Made by a program: the position numbers and the translations under genes
Source of the DNA: Nosema muscidifuracis
Lineage: Eukaryota; Microsporidia; Nosematidae
Direction of reading: 5' to 3'
Assembly (NCBI GenBank): GCA_028335825.1
Contig: JAIOKI010000011.1
Coordinates: 476,001 to 540,000 of the forward strand
DNA length: 64,000 nucleotides
The notes under the pieces: model-generated
Database searches by the model: none
The model's input: the letters and a program-made list of their open reading frames with translations, nothing else
What the model was told of the DNA's origin: nothing
In this document: piece after piece, positions 35,322-47,689 of the stretch
How positions within the stretch are numbered: position 1 is the stretch's first letter
How the letters are laid out: every line of letters starts with the position of its first letter

Positions 35322-37790
35322 GATACCCTTCTACAATTTGTATCATTAAGCATATATTTTTAATTAAAATAACTTATTTATCAAAGATACAATATATTTC
35401 ATATTTAATACATCTAAATAGTAGAATATGAAACATTATTTAATTAATCAATTAATTTACAAAAAATATATTGTATATTTATAAAATATACTTTTTATAC
35501 ATACACTTAGTTAAATAGATAAGTTAGCATAAGAAATCATCAAATAAATTAAAATTATAGAAAATATTAATTTATTCAAAATTATTATAGAGGGATATTT
35601 TTTAAACTGAAATAAAATTGAGGAGTATAAAAAATAAATTATCTGTTTATTTATAATAATATATTCAAATTAATAAATTCAATTAACAAAGTATAGTATT
35701 CAATAATACGATGATAAAAATTTATAAAAATAATGATGAAAATTTATAATAATAGAATTATTGAAATATTCATGAGATGATATCTGACATATATTTTAGA
35801 AATAGAAGAAAATATTCAGAAAAATTAAACAGACAGAATGATTGATTTAATCACAAATCATAATATATATAAGATTTTTTGATTTATATTGTTATAAATA
35901 CTTGTATTATATAAAAGGTTAGAATTATAAAATTATTAATAAAGATGAATATTAAAAAGAACAAGATATTACATAAGTTATATCACTAATTTATAATCAT
36001 GAGATATTATTAATAAATTTCATATAAAATGTAATTTAATTAGTGTAATTTTTTTTGAATAATTTCTATGTCTTTCATGATATGAAAATAAATAATATTG
36101 ATGCTTTAATTTAGAAGTTTTATCACAAGTTCTAGATATTGTAAAATATTGAGATATATCTATGATTTATGTAAGTACATGAAAATTTAAAATATTAAAA
36201 TATCTTACTTATGTTATTAATAGAAATATATATCATGTAAATATTTTATTATTTTATCATATATAAAAGTAATATCTAAAGAATAAAAAACATAAATTTG
36301 AAATAACGGTAAAAAATTAAGAAAAGTCAATTATTATAAATAAAAAGAGAAATTATTCTAATACACAATATTAGAGATAAAATATAAAAAAGTTAAAAAT
36401 TTATAATTCCTGTAGATAGTTGAAATAACAAAAATGAAATTATTTTTAATAAGATATTTGTATATATTTAGAGTATAAATATTGCTAAATCATTAATTCT
36501 TGTACTCTTGTACTTTCTTCTATTATCAGTCATCATATACACATTAGATTGTATTAAATTAGTTTTACAGTCCTTATGAAAATTTTTATATTCTCTCTTA
36601 TACAAGAATAATATCTAATAAGTATAGATATTACAAAAAATGATATAAGTAAAATAGATCATGATATTCTTATACTATATAATATAAAAATATATGATGA
36701 AGTATAAATATTCTTTATGTATAAGAAAAGTATAGATTAGAATATATAATTTAATAATATACTATTTTCTGTGTAAAATTACTTTGATCCTCTAATATTC
36801 TAATTATATCTAAATTATTGAAATATACTTAATAAAGATCTGACATAATTTTAATCTAAAAATCTATTTATGATAATGATACTTAATATAAAGAAAGAAA
36901 TATAAATTTTAAGACATTTATCATAAACTGTGTACAATGTTGATTAAATAAGTCGAGTCATACTAAATTTTCTTTATTCATTAATTCTATGAGATATAAA
37001 AAAATGATCTTATTTAAGAGGGATAAAAAATATTATTAGATTTAATTGTCAATGATATATAGATTAGTAAGACATAAGAAATTTTTTATCAATAATAAAT
37101 ATTTGAAAGATATTTTTTAGATTCTATTTTATGATTGATTGAACATCAATGAAGATATTATATGACACATCTATAAAAATTAATTAGTGATTCAAAAAAG
37201 AATACTAAAATATTTATTTGTGATGTTATTTAGATGATATAATTGTAATATCATGTTCAAATATAGATTTCATTTTTATGAGTTATTTATATATATATAG
37301 ATTTAAATTCAAGTTAATAAGGGTTCAAGAATTATATTTATAGTAAAGAATGTTTAATCTCACAATAGTATTGAATATAAGAAATTTATACTCAATAATT
37401 TTAGTTAGAAAAGTTTTGTAAATACTTAATTAAAATTATATATATTTAAATAATAGAAGATTTTTATATCTTAATACTAAATATTAGATCAATTATTTTT
37501 GTTACTTGTATTATAATGTATTATTTTAATAATAAAAAAATAATTATAAAGTAAGTTAATATTCTAAAATAAAAACTGTATTCGACAAAATACAATTCAT
37601 ATTTTATTAAATAAACAATTTAATAATTACATCATTAAAATATCTTTTCATAATATGTACATTATATAGCATAATGATGATAAGAAAATTTACAAACCAA
37701 GAGCTGAATATTTTTATATGCTAATACATCTAGAAATCTCATGAATAAAATTTATATAAAATACACAGGTATTATGATGAAATATTTAGA
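35322..37790. other. Gene desert, nothing recognised
   Basis: About 2.5 kb of AT-rich sequence. A stretch near 36100-36170 has a loose match to 56345-56415 (TTTAGA..TTYTATCA...TTCTA) that may be another old repeat. Confidence 0.4.
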
Positions 37791-37799
37791 CTTTTGATC

Positions 37800-38580
37800 G
37801 TCTTCTATTTCATTTGATGAATATGTTAAAAAATAGAATTATAATATATAGAAAACCTATGATCAAATAATCTTGTATCTATTTTTTAATCTTCTTCATT
37901 TGTAAAACATTCAAATTGTCTTTAAGATTACTATTTTTCAGTTATTAAGAAATGAAAGATTGAAACGGTATCTTTTAAATATCTTATATCTAAATTTATA
38001 TGTAGTAAATTTTTAAGATTTATAATTATCAATATCTATACACAGATCATCAATTTCTTTAATAATATTAATATTAGCTTCTTTAACGTTATGAAAATAA
38101 GCGTAGGATATTATCAATTTTAAAAGATTAACAAAATCTTACATATGTGTCTTAACTAAAATAATTATTCATATCTAATAATGATAATTCTTCTATACAC
38201 TAGTTATTACAATAACATAAACTTTGAATTGATTTTAATAAACACTAAAAATGACTCATTATAAATTACCTATAATTATTTATTACTTAATTTTACACAT
38301 TATTATGGTATATCTAATACTATTTTATAAATTCTTCATAAGCTATCAATGCCAAATAATTGATTCTTCTATACAATATTATTTTTGATTGAGTCTTAAT
38401 TTTCACTATATTCTTTATTTCTATTATCAGTACCAGTATTTCAGAATCAATTGAAGATAATTCTGATGTACTATTTTTAACTAGATCATCTTATTCTAGA
38501 TTGATCATATTATCAGAATTTAATATATTTTGATTTTCTTGTGAATTCATATGAATCTTAATAATCTCTTTTTAACATTT
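37800..38580 (-). pseudogene. Decayed gene of unknown type (weak)
   Basis: The minus strand shows stretches of coding-like sequence broken by stops: NSTSELSSIDSEILVLIIEI, then YLALIAYEEFIK, CIEELSLLDMNNYFS, and near the end EANINIIKEIDDLCIDIDNY. Their composition (Asn, Ile, Leu, Asp, Glu) matches that of the secreted proteins here, but no alignment is convincing. Confidence 0.3.
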
Positions 38581-40580
38581 CAAATTTATCATTATTTACC
38601 ATTGATAAGACTGATTAGTTTTCAAATTAAAATTTAATATTTTTAGTTTATTATCAGAAGGTTATGTGTAATATTTCTGTTACATGAAATTATTCATATA
38701 ATCTAAAAATTATTAGTTAGATATTTACACCTTATTAAAAGTATTTAAATTAAATATCATGTTATAGATTAAGTGTATTTGATAATGATAATCGTTTAGA
38801 ATTAAAAATCTAAGAAAATGATAAATTAACTATTTTTAAAGATGATATAAATAAATCAATTTCTTATCAAATGATTTACATAAACTATGTTTATATTTAT
38901 ATCTCTGATTTACTAAAAAATACAAGGAGGCTTTATCAAATAAGAAGACTGAGAACATGTGAACATTTAATAATTGTATAAGACTGAAGTAATTACTTTA
39001 TTTCAAATAAGAATAAATTGTGAGTATAAGGAGAAGAATATATAAAATATGTTAAGTTTATAATGATATGTAACTATTAAAATTCATAAGATTAAATTTT
39101 ATTGATGAATCTTCTTATAATATTAAAGAAAATTATTTTACCTAAGAACTAGAAGTATCAGATAAATTATTAATTATAGTATATTCAACAGAAAAGTGAT
39201 TTTCTAGTCATTGATAAGTTAAGTATTGAATAAATAATAATAGACAAATAAGAAATTATATTATAGAAATAAAATATATGATACATAAAACGTTAAGTAA
39301 ATAAATTAAATTATACTAATTAAACAAATTTGTAATAGAATTAGTAATAACATTAAAAATAATATATATTTCATAATAAACTTTTTGTCATAAAATTTGA
39401 TTTCTATTCTATAAATATGATAATGATTAATCTTATAAACTTTCAGTATACATAGATTTATTTTTATTGAATTTTATACAGTTTAAATATTTAACTAAGT
39501 AAAGATAAATATAACATGATCTAATTACTATGTCAATTATTCTATTAATAAATAATATTTTTATATTTATCAAAAACTGAAATACATTCATAAACTAATT
39601 ATATTAAATTCAAGATAAAATACATATACTCACATTAATATTTAATATATAATAAAATTAAAAACAGTATTATATACTTTCATTTATTTTAATATATAGA
39701 ATCTAAATTCAAGTTTTATCTATGAGGAAAAAATAATATATTAATAATTAATCTGACATAATTAAAATTATTTAAAAAAGTTTTTTATAATTGTGTGTAG
39801 ATAATATGATATACAAGATGAAATCAAAGATAAAACTATATTCTATTAATTGATAATTAAAATAAGAAGATACTCATTATTTCATTATAAACAAACATAT
39901 TTAAAGTCTTTGTAAATTAAAACATTTAATTATTTATATTGAATTATCGTATTAAGTACAAAGTAATTGGTACTTCATTCAGAAATATTCACCCATAACT
40001 GAAGATAATATGATTGGTTATAATCATATATAAATTCATATATAAGCATAAGGATAACTTTTGATTTCAATGACATAAATAAACCTTTAGTATATGATAT
40101 AATTGAATTATCATAATATTAGACAAAGAATTTAAAGAAATCAATAAGCTTGAAATATATAGATGGTTCAAAATAATGAATAATGTAGACAAAATTAAGT
40201 AAATCTGATTATGAAATAATAAATTGTCACAGAAGTATTTAAAGTTTTGTAGAAAATCACATATGAGAAATAGAAAATGTTTCTTAAAAATGAATAGATG
40301 TTGTTGATATTTATAAGTCATTATAAAGAAAAGAACAAAGATATTAGAATATATTGAAGAAAGTTAGATTAAAACACGACGTATAAGATACCAGGGTATG
40401 TTTCAATAAAATTATTATTTGTGGAGTTAGAAAAGAATATTCAATAGTAAAACATATATACTGACACTAAATAATATACTTGAAATATATAACAATAAAA
40501 TGATTAATAAAGAGAAAATAGATGATGTAATTAATTCAAGATTTAACAAATATTCGATATATAGTAAAGAAGAATGTTTA
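38581..40580. other. AT-rich stretch, nothing certain
   Basis: The part after about 40000 may already belong to the Ty3/gypsy fossil that follows (gag or protease region), but no domain can be read there. Confidence 0.4.
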
Positions 40581-40599
40581 TAAAATAAGTATTAGAAAT

Positions 40600-41870
40600 C
40601 AAGAAGAAATTTCGATATAACAGTAAAGGTAGTATAATAAAATATTAAATGTAGAATATTTGATATATCTACAAAACTAAAAAATAAAGTAGTATTTGAT
40701 ACTAGCATGATGTATATGTTCATTTTATCTTCAATTTATAAAAGAGTGAAAATACCTTGAAAAGAAATTTAAGATATATATTATAAAAAGAAAGAATATT
40801 TTCTAAAGTTTTATATTATACCTTAGGGAACCATAAATAAGAACATAAAATATTCATCTAGTCTAATGATAAAAATGTATAGAAGAATTCCAATATTTTT
40901 TAAAAATATAAAGATGATATGGAAGAAGTATTAAAGTTTCTGTTATCGAAATATTATAGTATAGAATCAAAATAAACATGGATAGAAACATAAGAGCTTT
41001 ATTAATCCTAATATAAGGGTGATAATAATATTAAACTTGATATATCATAACAAAATAGTAGATCTAGATAGATATAGAACATTTAATTCTTAAATTAAAA
41101 GTAATAAATAATTTACTAATATAGACTTTAAAGATGGGTTTTTAATATTATGCTCTTATAAAAAGATCTTTATAAAACATCATTTAGATATAAACATTTA
41201 CTATATGAATGAAAAGGATTAACCATTTTTCAGAATTATATGGATAATATTTTAAGGGGATAAAAATTTGTAAATCTTGTATTGTCTATATAGATGATAT
41301 TATTATATATAGATAATCATGATGTACAGGACATGAATTCAAAAAATTAATTAAAATTATAAAAAAGAACAATCTAACACTAAACTTAAAAAACAATATT
41401 GAGATCAGGATATGTTCTATAATCAAGAAAGATAAGTCATTAATACAAGAAATTCAAAGTTACAACAAATATGAAAACTACGTAAATGATTAATTATTGA
41501 ATAAATTTATTACTAGATGTGTAGTCATTTCCAAGCAGTTATATCATATAATAAAATGAAAGATAGATTATAATTAGAATATCAAACATGAAGAAATCTT
41601 TAAAGATATTTATGTAAACAAATAGAATTTAACTAGACATATTATAATGATCTGTTAATATTAGAAGCATTTTATCTCAAATCTGAAATGAAGAAAAAAC
41701 TCCACTAGCATAAGTGAGAAGGAATGTCTTGCAAAAGTTTAGGATACGGAATACTTTAATTAGTATTATATGGCAAAAAATTAAAAAAATACAGGGATCA
41801 TAAAAGAAGAAGTTCTTAATTAAGGAGAAACATTTCTTTAATTTACTAGATCTCCATGGCAATATTATCC
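40600..41870 (+). mobile_element. Ty3/gypsy LTR retrotransposon fossil (pol: reverse transcriptase and RNase H)
   Basis: Plus-strand sequence retains, in the order usual for Ty3/gypsy pol, a possible protease active-site region near 40695-40730 and a reverse-transcriptase palm with an FTNIDFKDGF-like strand near 41115-41145. The catalytic YIDD box lies at 41288-41310, then a thumb-like Asn-Leu-Thr-Leu-Asn-Leu segment near 41370. RNase H has its SEKECLA-type box at 41715-41740. Integrase and LTRs were not found next to it. The copy is broken, with well over ten breaks, and old. It abuts a MULE remnant in the opposite orientation. Confidence 0.8.
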
Positions 41871-41879
41871 AAAAAAATG

Positions 41880-42690
41880 TATTTTATTATTTATCATAAT
41901 CTTTACATCATGAACTTAGTAATTTCATAATTTTAAGAATGATTGACTTAACTTCATTATTATAAAAAAGATATTATCTCAGCATAAATTCATCATCTAT
42001 AAATGTTTCATCAAATTTAGACTTCATTATCAATATATCATAAATGTTATCAAACATAAGTTGAATTATTTCTTTATTGATAAGTCATCAGTTATTTTTC
42101 TTTATAATATAAATTAAGATGTTTGATATTAGAGCTTTGTATTATGTATATAAAATATCAGTAAACATAGGGGTAATTTTATTTTCTATTTGTTCGTTAT
42201 TTCACAAAACCCTCAAAATTATTTAAAAAATAATACCATAAAAAATATTTAACATTTAATCAATTGCTCCTTTCAAACTACACAGAAGTTCTTTTGACTT
42301 AATTAGACGAGCATTAAAAGATCCATTGTAATCTCATAATCTCGCTTTCATAATCAACATATTATTTCTTTCTATTTTGACTTTAATTCTGTAATCATTC
42401 TATTGATTTTTACTTTATTCAATATTTGAATATCTCTGAGTATATAGAACCTCCAAAAAAGTGAAATTAATTATATTATTCAATTTTAAGAATATCATTA
42501 GTCAGCATTATTATCTCCACTTGAAAAGTATTATATTTCTCTATCAAACAATGATCTACAATTTCTTTTTTACATAATTTAATAAGTTTTTATCATAAAA
42601 AATATATAAAATCATTATGTAATTCCAAGCTTCATCAATTATAACTAGAGCTGAAGAAGTGATCATCAATACCAAGTATGAAAAAATTCC
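41880..42690. other. Debris between the Ty3/gypsy and MULE remnants
   Basis: Less AT-rich than the deserts. It probably contains the rest of the MULE C-terminus on the minus strand, but no diagnostic box such as RTNN is readable. Confidence 0.4.
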
Positions 42691-43570
42691 ATGGGTGTTA
42701 TATTATGAAACAAATTCTAAATTCTGAACACATCTTCATGTAGTCTATCTACAATGAAAAGAAGAGACCTGTAATTTGAGAAATTGAGAAAATCTACTGG
42801 GTGATTAAAAAAAAAAGATTAATTATATTGAAGACATTAACATAAATTTATTCATTTTTATTCGAAAAACAATATATAATAAGAAAACTTTGTTTATTGA
42901 AATTTCTATGTATGACATATGCTTCATATAACCACTTAAAAGTCTCATCAATAAAAATTCTATTTAATATTCTATATCACAATAAACAATTTTCTTTTCT
43001 CAATATAATCTTCTATTTAAGAATAACCTTCAGCCATCTGTTGAAATTAATTAAGTAATATAAAAATTAGTTGAATCTTAAAAACTAGTAAATAGCATAC
43101 AATCAGACTTTACTCTAGAATAGAGACTTTTACACTATCAATGATACATCTTGTCATTATGACAGAACCAAACTCATAAATGCAACAAATTGTACTAAAA
43201 ACACTAGTATAGATATCATTTGCTGAAATAAATAATGAATCAGCAAGTATTGCTCTATATTTAAATTTTAAGAAATCATTGAAATCTGGAGTTTGTATAA
43301 TCCCGCCACTTTATTTTATAAGTTGTATTGAAGTATTTTCAAGAGATCATTATATTGGTACCTATAAAAATAATCATCTAAATAAATACTTGTTTTTTCT
43401 ATCAGTTTATAATATAGAATTTCATAATATAGAACTAAATTTGTCAAGCATTTTGCGAAATCATCGGTTTCATATGCAGAATATTTTAATTCATAATAGT
43501 TCATTTTTTAGAAGGTATGTAAATTTTATATCACTGCTGGTGAATTACAACAAATGTTATAAAAATTAGT
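42690..43570 (-). mobile_element. MULE DNA transposon, decayed transposase with catalytic-core start
   Basis: On the minus strand an N-terminal stretch (ELKYSAYETDDFAKCLTNLV, 43316-43504) is followed by GGIIQTPDFNDFLKFKYRAI with LADSLF (about 43220-43290). After some breaks comes IFIDETFKWLYEAYVIHRNF (42910-42965) with IIYCFSNKNE. The FID-TFK pattern holds the first catalytic Asp of MULE transposases, and the following YVIH and IIYCFSNK match the 8.7 kb copy. Sequence around 43083-43260 is close to 14597-14750. Several stops and frame changes make it non-functional. Terminal repeats not found. Confidence 0.7.
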
Positions 43571-43574
43571 TTAA

Positions 43575-46340
43575 AATTTAATAAATATATTAATTATTAT
43601 AATTGAACTTGAATAATAAATTTTGATCACTTTTAGACATTAATTATTTTGTTTGTTACAAAATGAATTAACAATCTTAATTATTTTTCAGCAGATAAAT
43701 TGTATTCATTTAGATATAAAATCATTTTATCAACCCTCTCAAATTTAAAGCTTCTTTTATCCTAAATTTCTTCTTATTAGTACTAAAATCCTTATAACTT
43801 GCTCTTCTGATGCTTATAAGTGTTGATCTCTATTAAATCATCTTGATGACTTTTATCTGTATAATTTCTAAGTCTAATCATCTATCTTTAGTTTTTTTCT
43901 ATATCATCGTTCAAAGTTTGTTATTAATCTATCTCAAGTGAACACATACAATATAATTATTAACTTATTTTTATACATTGATGTAGTGTGATTAACTAGT
44001 ATATTGTATTTATATTTCGACATTTTTAAATAATCGAAACTAGAATTAAAATATGAAATAAGTATTTAACTATAATTCAATTATTGAAATTTAATCTCAA
44101 AATATATATAATATTTTAAGTACTTTAATAGATTAGAATATTAAATTTAATTAAAAAGTGGAGGTTTAATTTAAGAATAAAATTTATTAAGTTAATATTT
44201 TTAATTTACAAACACAAGTAAAATTAAATGTATTTTTGTCTAACAACATATATACAATCATATTAAGAAAAACGAGATAGATATAATTAAAATTTAATTT
44301 AGACTACTTAAAATAAAATTTATAGAAATTGAATTTAATATTCGTTTAGAGACAATACATATAATTGTATGATAAACTAAAATTTATTTTATTTTGATGT
44401 AAATAATATTTTTTAACCCCTTTAGATATCATTTATCTTTTTTTAGACTATATTTGCTTTAGAGTTTTAGAAAACGGAAAAATATATTTAACATATAATT
44501 GTATTAAGTTATGTAATATCATTGATTTTTAAATTTAAAGAATGGAATTAATATATTTCGCAGCTTATAAAAATGTGAATATCATTTTGAATATTCCAAA
44601 GAATCTATAAAATAAGACCTTAAAGATTAATTGCCTTCTATTTTGTAAAAAATTATGATGATGCTATGCTCTGGTTAAAGCAAACCTTTTTATAATTATT
44701 TATATATGAAATCTTTGCAATAGAATTGATAAGATACTCATTAAAGAATAAATTTATACTTTGTCAGTTTAAAGCACAAATACCATACATTTTACAAAAA
44801 TTATTAGATAAGTAGTTAATATGGTGGATCAATATATTGATTGAGAAATATAGCAAATTTATAAGTTTTATATAAAGTTTACAAAAGTATTTTTTTGACA
44901 TGTATAAATATAAATAATACTAAAAAAGAAATGTTGAAGAGTTAATTTACATAAGAACTTAATTTTCTACTCGACCACAGTTTTGATCAGTTCAACACTT
45001 ATAGATATATTCTAAATAAAATTTTAAGATGGTTAATATTAAATCTCTGGAATAAAAAGTTATTTTTTCACGTATACTCTTAAACATTTACTAAATATTA
45101 TTTATTACTAATGAATTATAATATATAAATAATTAAAAAATATATCTACATTAAAAGACAGTTTTGATTAGACTATCTAATAGAAAATTGTTTTTTCATA
45201 CTAAGATATTTGTTTAAGCAACCTAGAAAGAAATATTAACATGCATCAAAAGTGATGATTCTCAATATAATAATTTGATAGATTCAAATAAAAAAGTATA
45301 TTTAAAAGACAAAATATTAATGATACAAGGCTATAAAATAAAAATTTTTACTATTTATAATATCTATTTCATTAGAATAAAAGTCCAAAAAAAATCATCT
45401 ATAAAAGAAACACTGAATTACATAAAATTATTAGATTTATACAATATAGTAATGTATTTTTACTTTCATTTACATAAACAAAAACTGTAACATACAATCA
45501 ATGAGATAATTAAAGAAGATTATATCAGAGTTAGTTAGTGTTATTAAATGATATATAGAGACAACTCATGTTATTATTGTAGAAGACTAATTTGTGTTCG
45601 TGTTTTATATTGATTCGTTATTCTTTGAGTAAATATTTCTCCATACAAGCAAAGAAGAAAAATATGTTATTATGTCAAAGATGATTAGATTTCTGTTTTT
45701 TCTTAATTTCAAGAAGTTAATTATATAATTAGTTTAAAATATAGTAGCTTACAGATATTTATAAATTATTAATTCTATATATGTTAATATTAAAAGTTTA
45801 TTATTATTTATAATAAGTAAAAGAAATAGAATCAAATAATCTATATTATGAATATATTCAATTGTTAGAACTTAATATTTCATCAGAGTAATAAGATTTA
45901 TTAGCTATATTAAATTATGATATTACCGAATTTATTTTTATCTTTAATTTTGTTTATTAAATTAGACTCTTAACTATGAGAAAGTATATAACAACAAAAG
46001 AAAGATAAAAATAACGGAATTATTCTAATACTTTAAAATCACAAGCATTTATTTGAAACAAGAAGATGAGATATAGAACATTAACATTAATTATCATGGG
46101 ATTCTTCTATGCTTAAAAATACCTTATATTTTGAAATATACTTGGATCAATCTTCGCCACTGGATGAATTCAAAGCAGTACCATAATGAATTTATTTCTA
46201 AATATTTCAACCATATATAATAATAGATAGTTGATAATAATGAATTAAATCTATTTTGTGTTATTTGAAAAATTAAAAATAATCAATAATTGATTGATAT
46301 TAAAGTAATATGATAATAACTATAGAACTACAAAATCATC
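43575..46340. other. Gene desert with one short frame
   Basis: AT-rich, about 2.8 kb. A plus-strand frame of 71 codons at 45275-45490 is Lys/Ile/Tyr-rich with no motif. The next 200 bases are less AT-rich and read in part RDNSCYYCRRLICVRVLY, a possible zinc-binding remnant. I cannot assign either. Confidence 0.4.
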
Positions 46341-46342
46341 AA

Positions 46343-47671
46343 TTAAAGTATTTTATTATCTTCTAATATCTTTATTACACCTTGCATTATCATGTTTGAC
46401 ATAAATTTAATTGCTATATTGTTGTAGAAATTAATATTAATTACTATATCATATAGGTTACGATAATCATTTGTTTGATTTTCATTTATCAAATTTAAAA
46501 TTAATCCATAGATTTCGATATTTTCTCTTAATAAATCTTTTGATTTTGTTAGATAGTAATCTGAATACAATTTTAAAATTTTATTATTTTTATATTTTAA
46601 AATACATTTTAGATTTATATTCAACTGAGTATTACAACATATAATTAAATATGATAATCTGTCGAATAAAAAATAAATATTAGTATTAATTAAATAAACT
46701 TTACCCTCTCTATAATACATTATTATATGAAGTAAAAGTCTAATTAAACAATAAATATTATTCTTTATAAGAATATCGAAAAAACATTTGTAAAGTATAA
46801 TTTTGTCTAAAGAGTCTTCAATATTATTTATACTTTCTATTATACATGAAATTAATTTTTCTTTAGATATTTTCTTATCATTCATTTCTTGATAAACATC
46901 TTTTGTTATTTTATCTAAAAATGAGACGTTATATTTACTAAATGAAAAAATAGATAAGTTGAATTTATCCATGGTTGTAAATTTAATAATGATTCGGTAT
47001 AATTCATTTTTACCATCAAAGTTGCAGAAATGTGATAGATTAAATTTACTAAAATCAAATTCTTTCATAAAGTTCATATATTTAAATATTAAATCAATAC
47101 TATCATAAATATCATCAGTATTATCAAATCTATCAATATGAAAGATTTTTGGTAAAAACTTATGGTTCTTCATTGAATTTAATAATATATCTTTATAAAC
47201 TACATAAAAATTATTCTTAGTGTTTATTAAATTCAATAAATATTTTAACTGTAATTTGATTTGTTCTATATCATTATGAAACATACATATAATCTTATTG
47301 AACTTAATAAACTCATCTATTGGAATAATATTTGTGTTATTAAAATTTGAAAGATTAACTGTTTTGTTCTCATAAGATTGATTTGGTAAAGTAACAGAAT
47401 TGTTATCTACATTTGGATCAAGATTGTCAATATATGTATTTAAAGAAAGATAATCATCAATAACATTGTAACTTTCTAATATCTCATAGCGTATAACTGA
47501 ATTATTTTCATAATTATCTATCTTATCAGTAATAAAATCAGATTCATCTAGAGATCCTAAATCAATGAGTATATAATCTTTACTCGGAAGGATCTCTTTT
47601 GTCACATACATCTCATCAGAACAATTTCTAGTACTAAATATAATCAAGAAGTATAAAGTTATCAAATACAT
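46343..47671 (-). CDS. Secreted protein, unknown family
   Basis: The intact frame has 442 codons. MYLITLYFLIIFSTRNCS is a signal peptide. Residues 20-120 are acidic and Asn-rich, with several N-x-S/T sequons (for example YENKTVNLSNFNNT). The rest is rich in Ile/Leu/Asn/Lys helices, with cysteines at FNKIICMF, LSHFCNF, KLISCII, YKCFF, IYCLI, YLIICCN and KCILK. There is no internal membrane helix long enough to be sure, although IYCLIRLLLHIIMYY is hydrophobic. Size and composition resemble the 547-residue secreted protein at 16134 (YKDILLNSMKN recalls YKDILISILSN), but full-length homology is not evident by eye. Secretion is inferred; function is unknown. The start is supported by GATCC just before the ATG. 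Confidence 0.88.
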   Translation of the reverse strand: MYLITLYFLIIFSTRNCSDEMYVTKEILPSKDYILIDLGSLDESDFITDKIDNYENNSVIRYEILESYNVIDDYLSLNTYIDNLDPNVDNNSVTLPNQSYENKTVNLSNFNNTNIIPIDEFIKFNKIICMFHNDIEQIKLQLKYLLNLINTKNNFYVVYKDILLNSMKNHKFLPKIFHIDRFDNTDDIYDSIDLIFKYMNFMKEFDFSKFNLSHFCNFDGKNELYRIIIKFTTMDKFNLSIFSFSKYNVSFLDKITKDVYQEMNDKKISKEKLISCIIESINNIEDSLDKIILYKCFFDILIKNNIYCLIRLLLHIIMYYREGKVYLINTNIYFLFDRLSYLIICCNTQLNINLKCILKYKNNKILKLYSDYYLTKSKDLLRENIEIYGLILNLINENQTNDYRNLYDIVININFYNNIAIKFMSNMIMQGVIKILEDNKIL

Positions 47672-47680
47672 TATGGATCT
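47672..47680 (-). promoter_or_regulatory. C-containing start-proximal motif (GATCCATA-ATG)
   Basis: On the minus strand GATCC lies three bases before the ATG at 47671. It is a weak form of the C-rich motif. Confidence 0.3.
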
Positions 47681-47689
47681 AAAATATAT

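Noticed and set aside
40067-40321. 84-codon minus-strand hydrophobic frame
   Set aside because: It lies opposite likely Ty3/gypsy debris. Composition is explained by A-rich sequence read on the other strand.
43279-43569. 96-codon plus-strand frame
   Set aside because: It lies opposite the MULE transposase remnant, whose minus-strand reading matches two other copies. The plus frame is its shadow.
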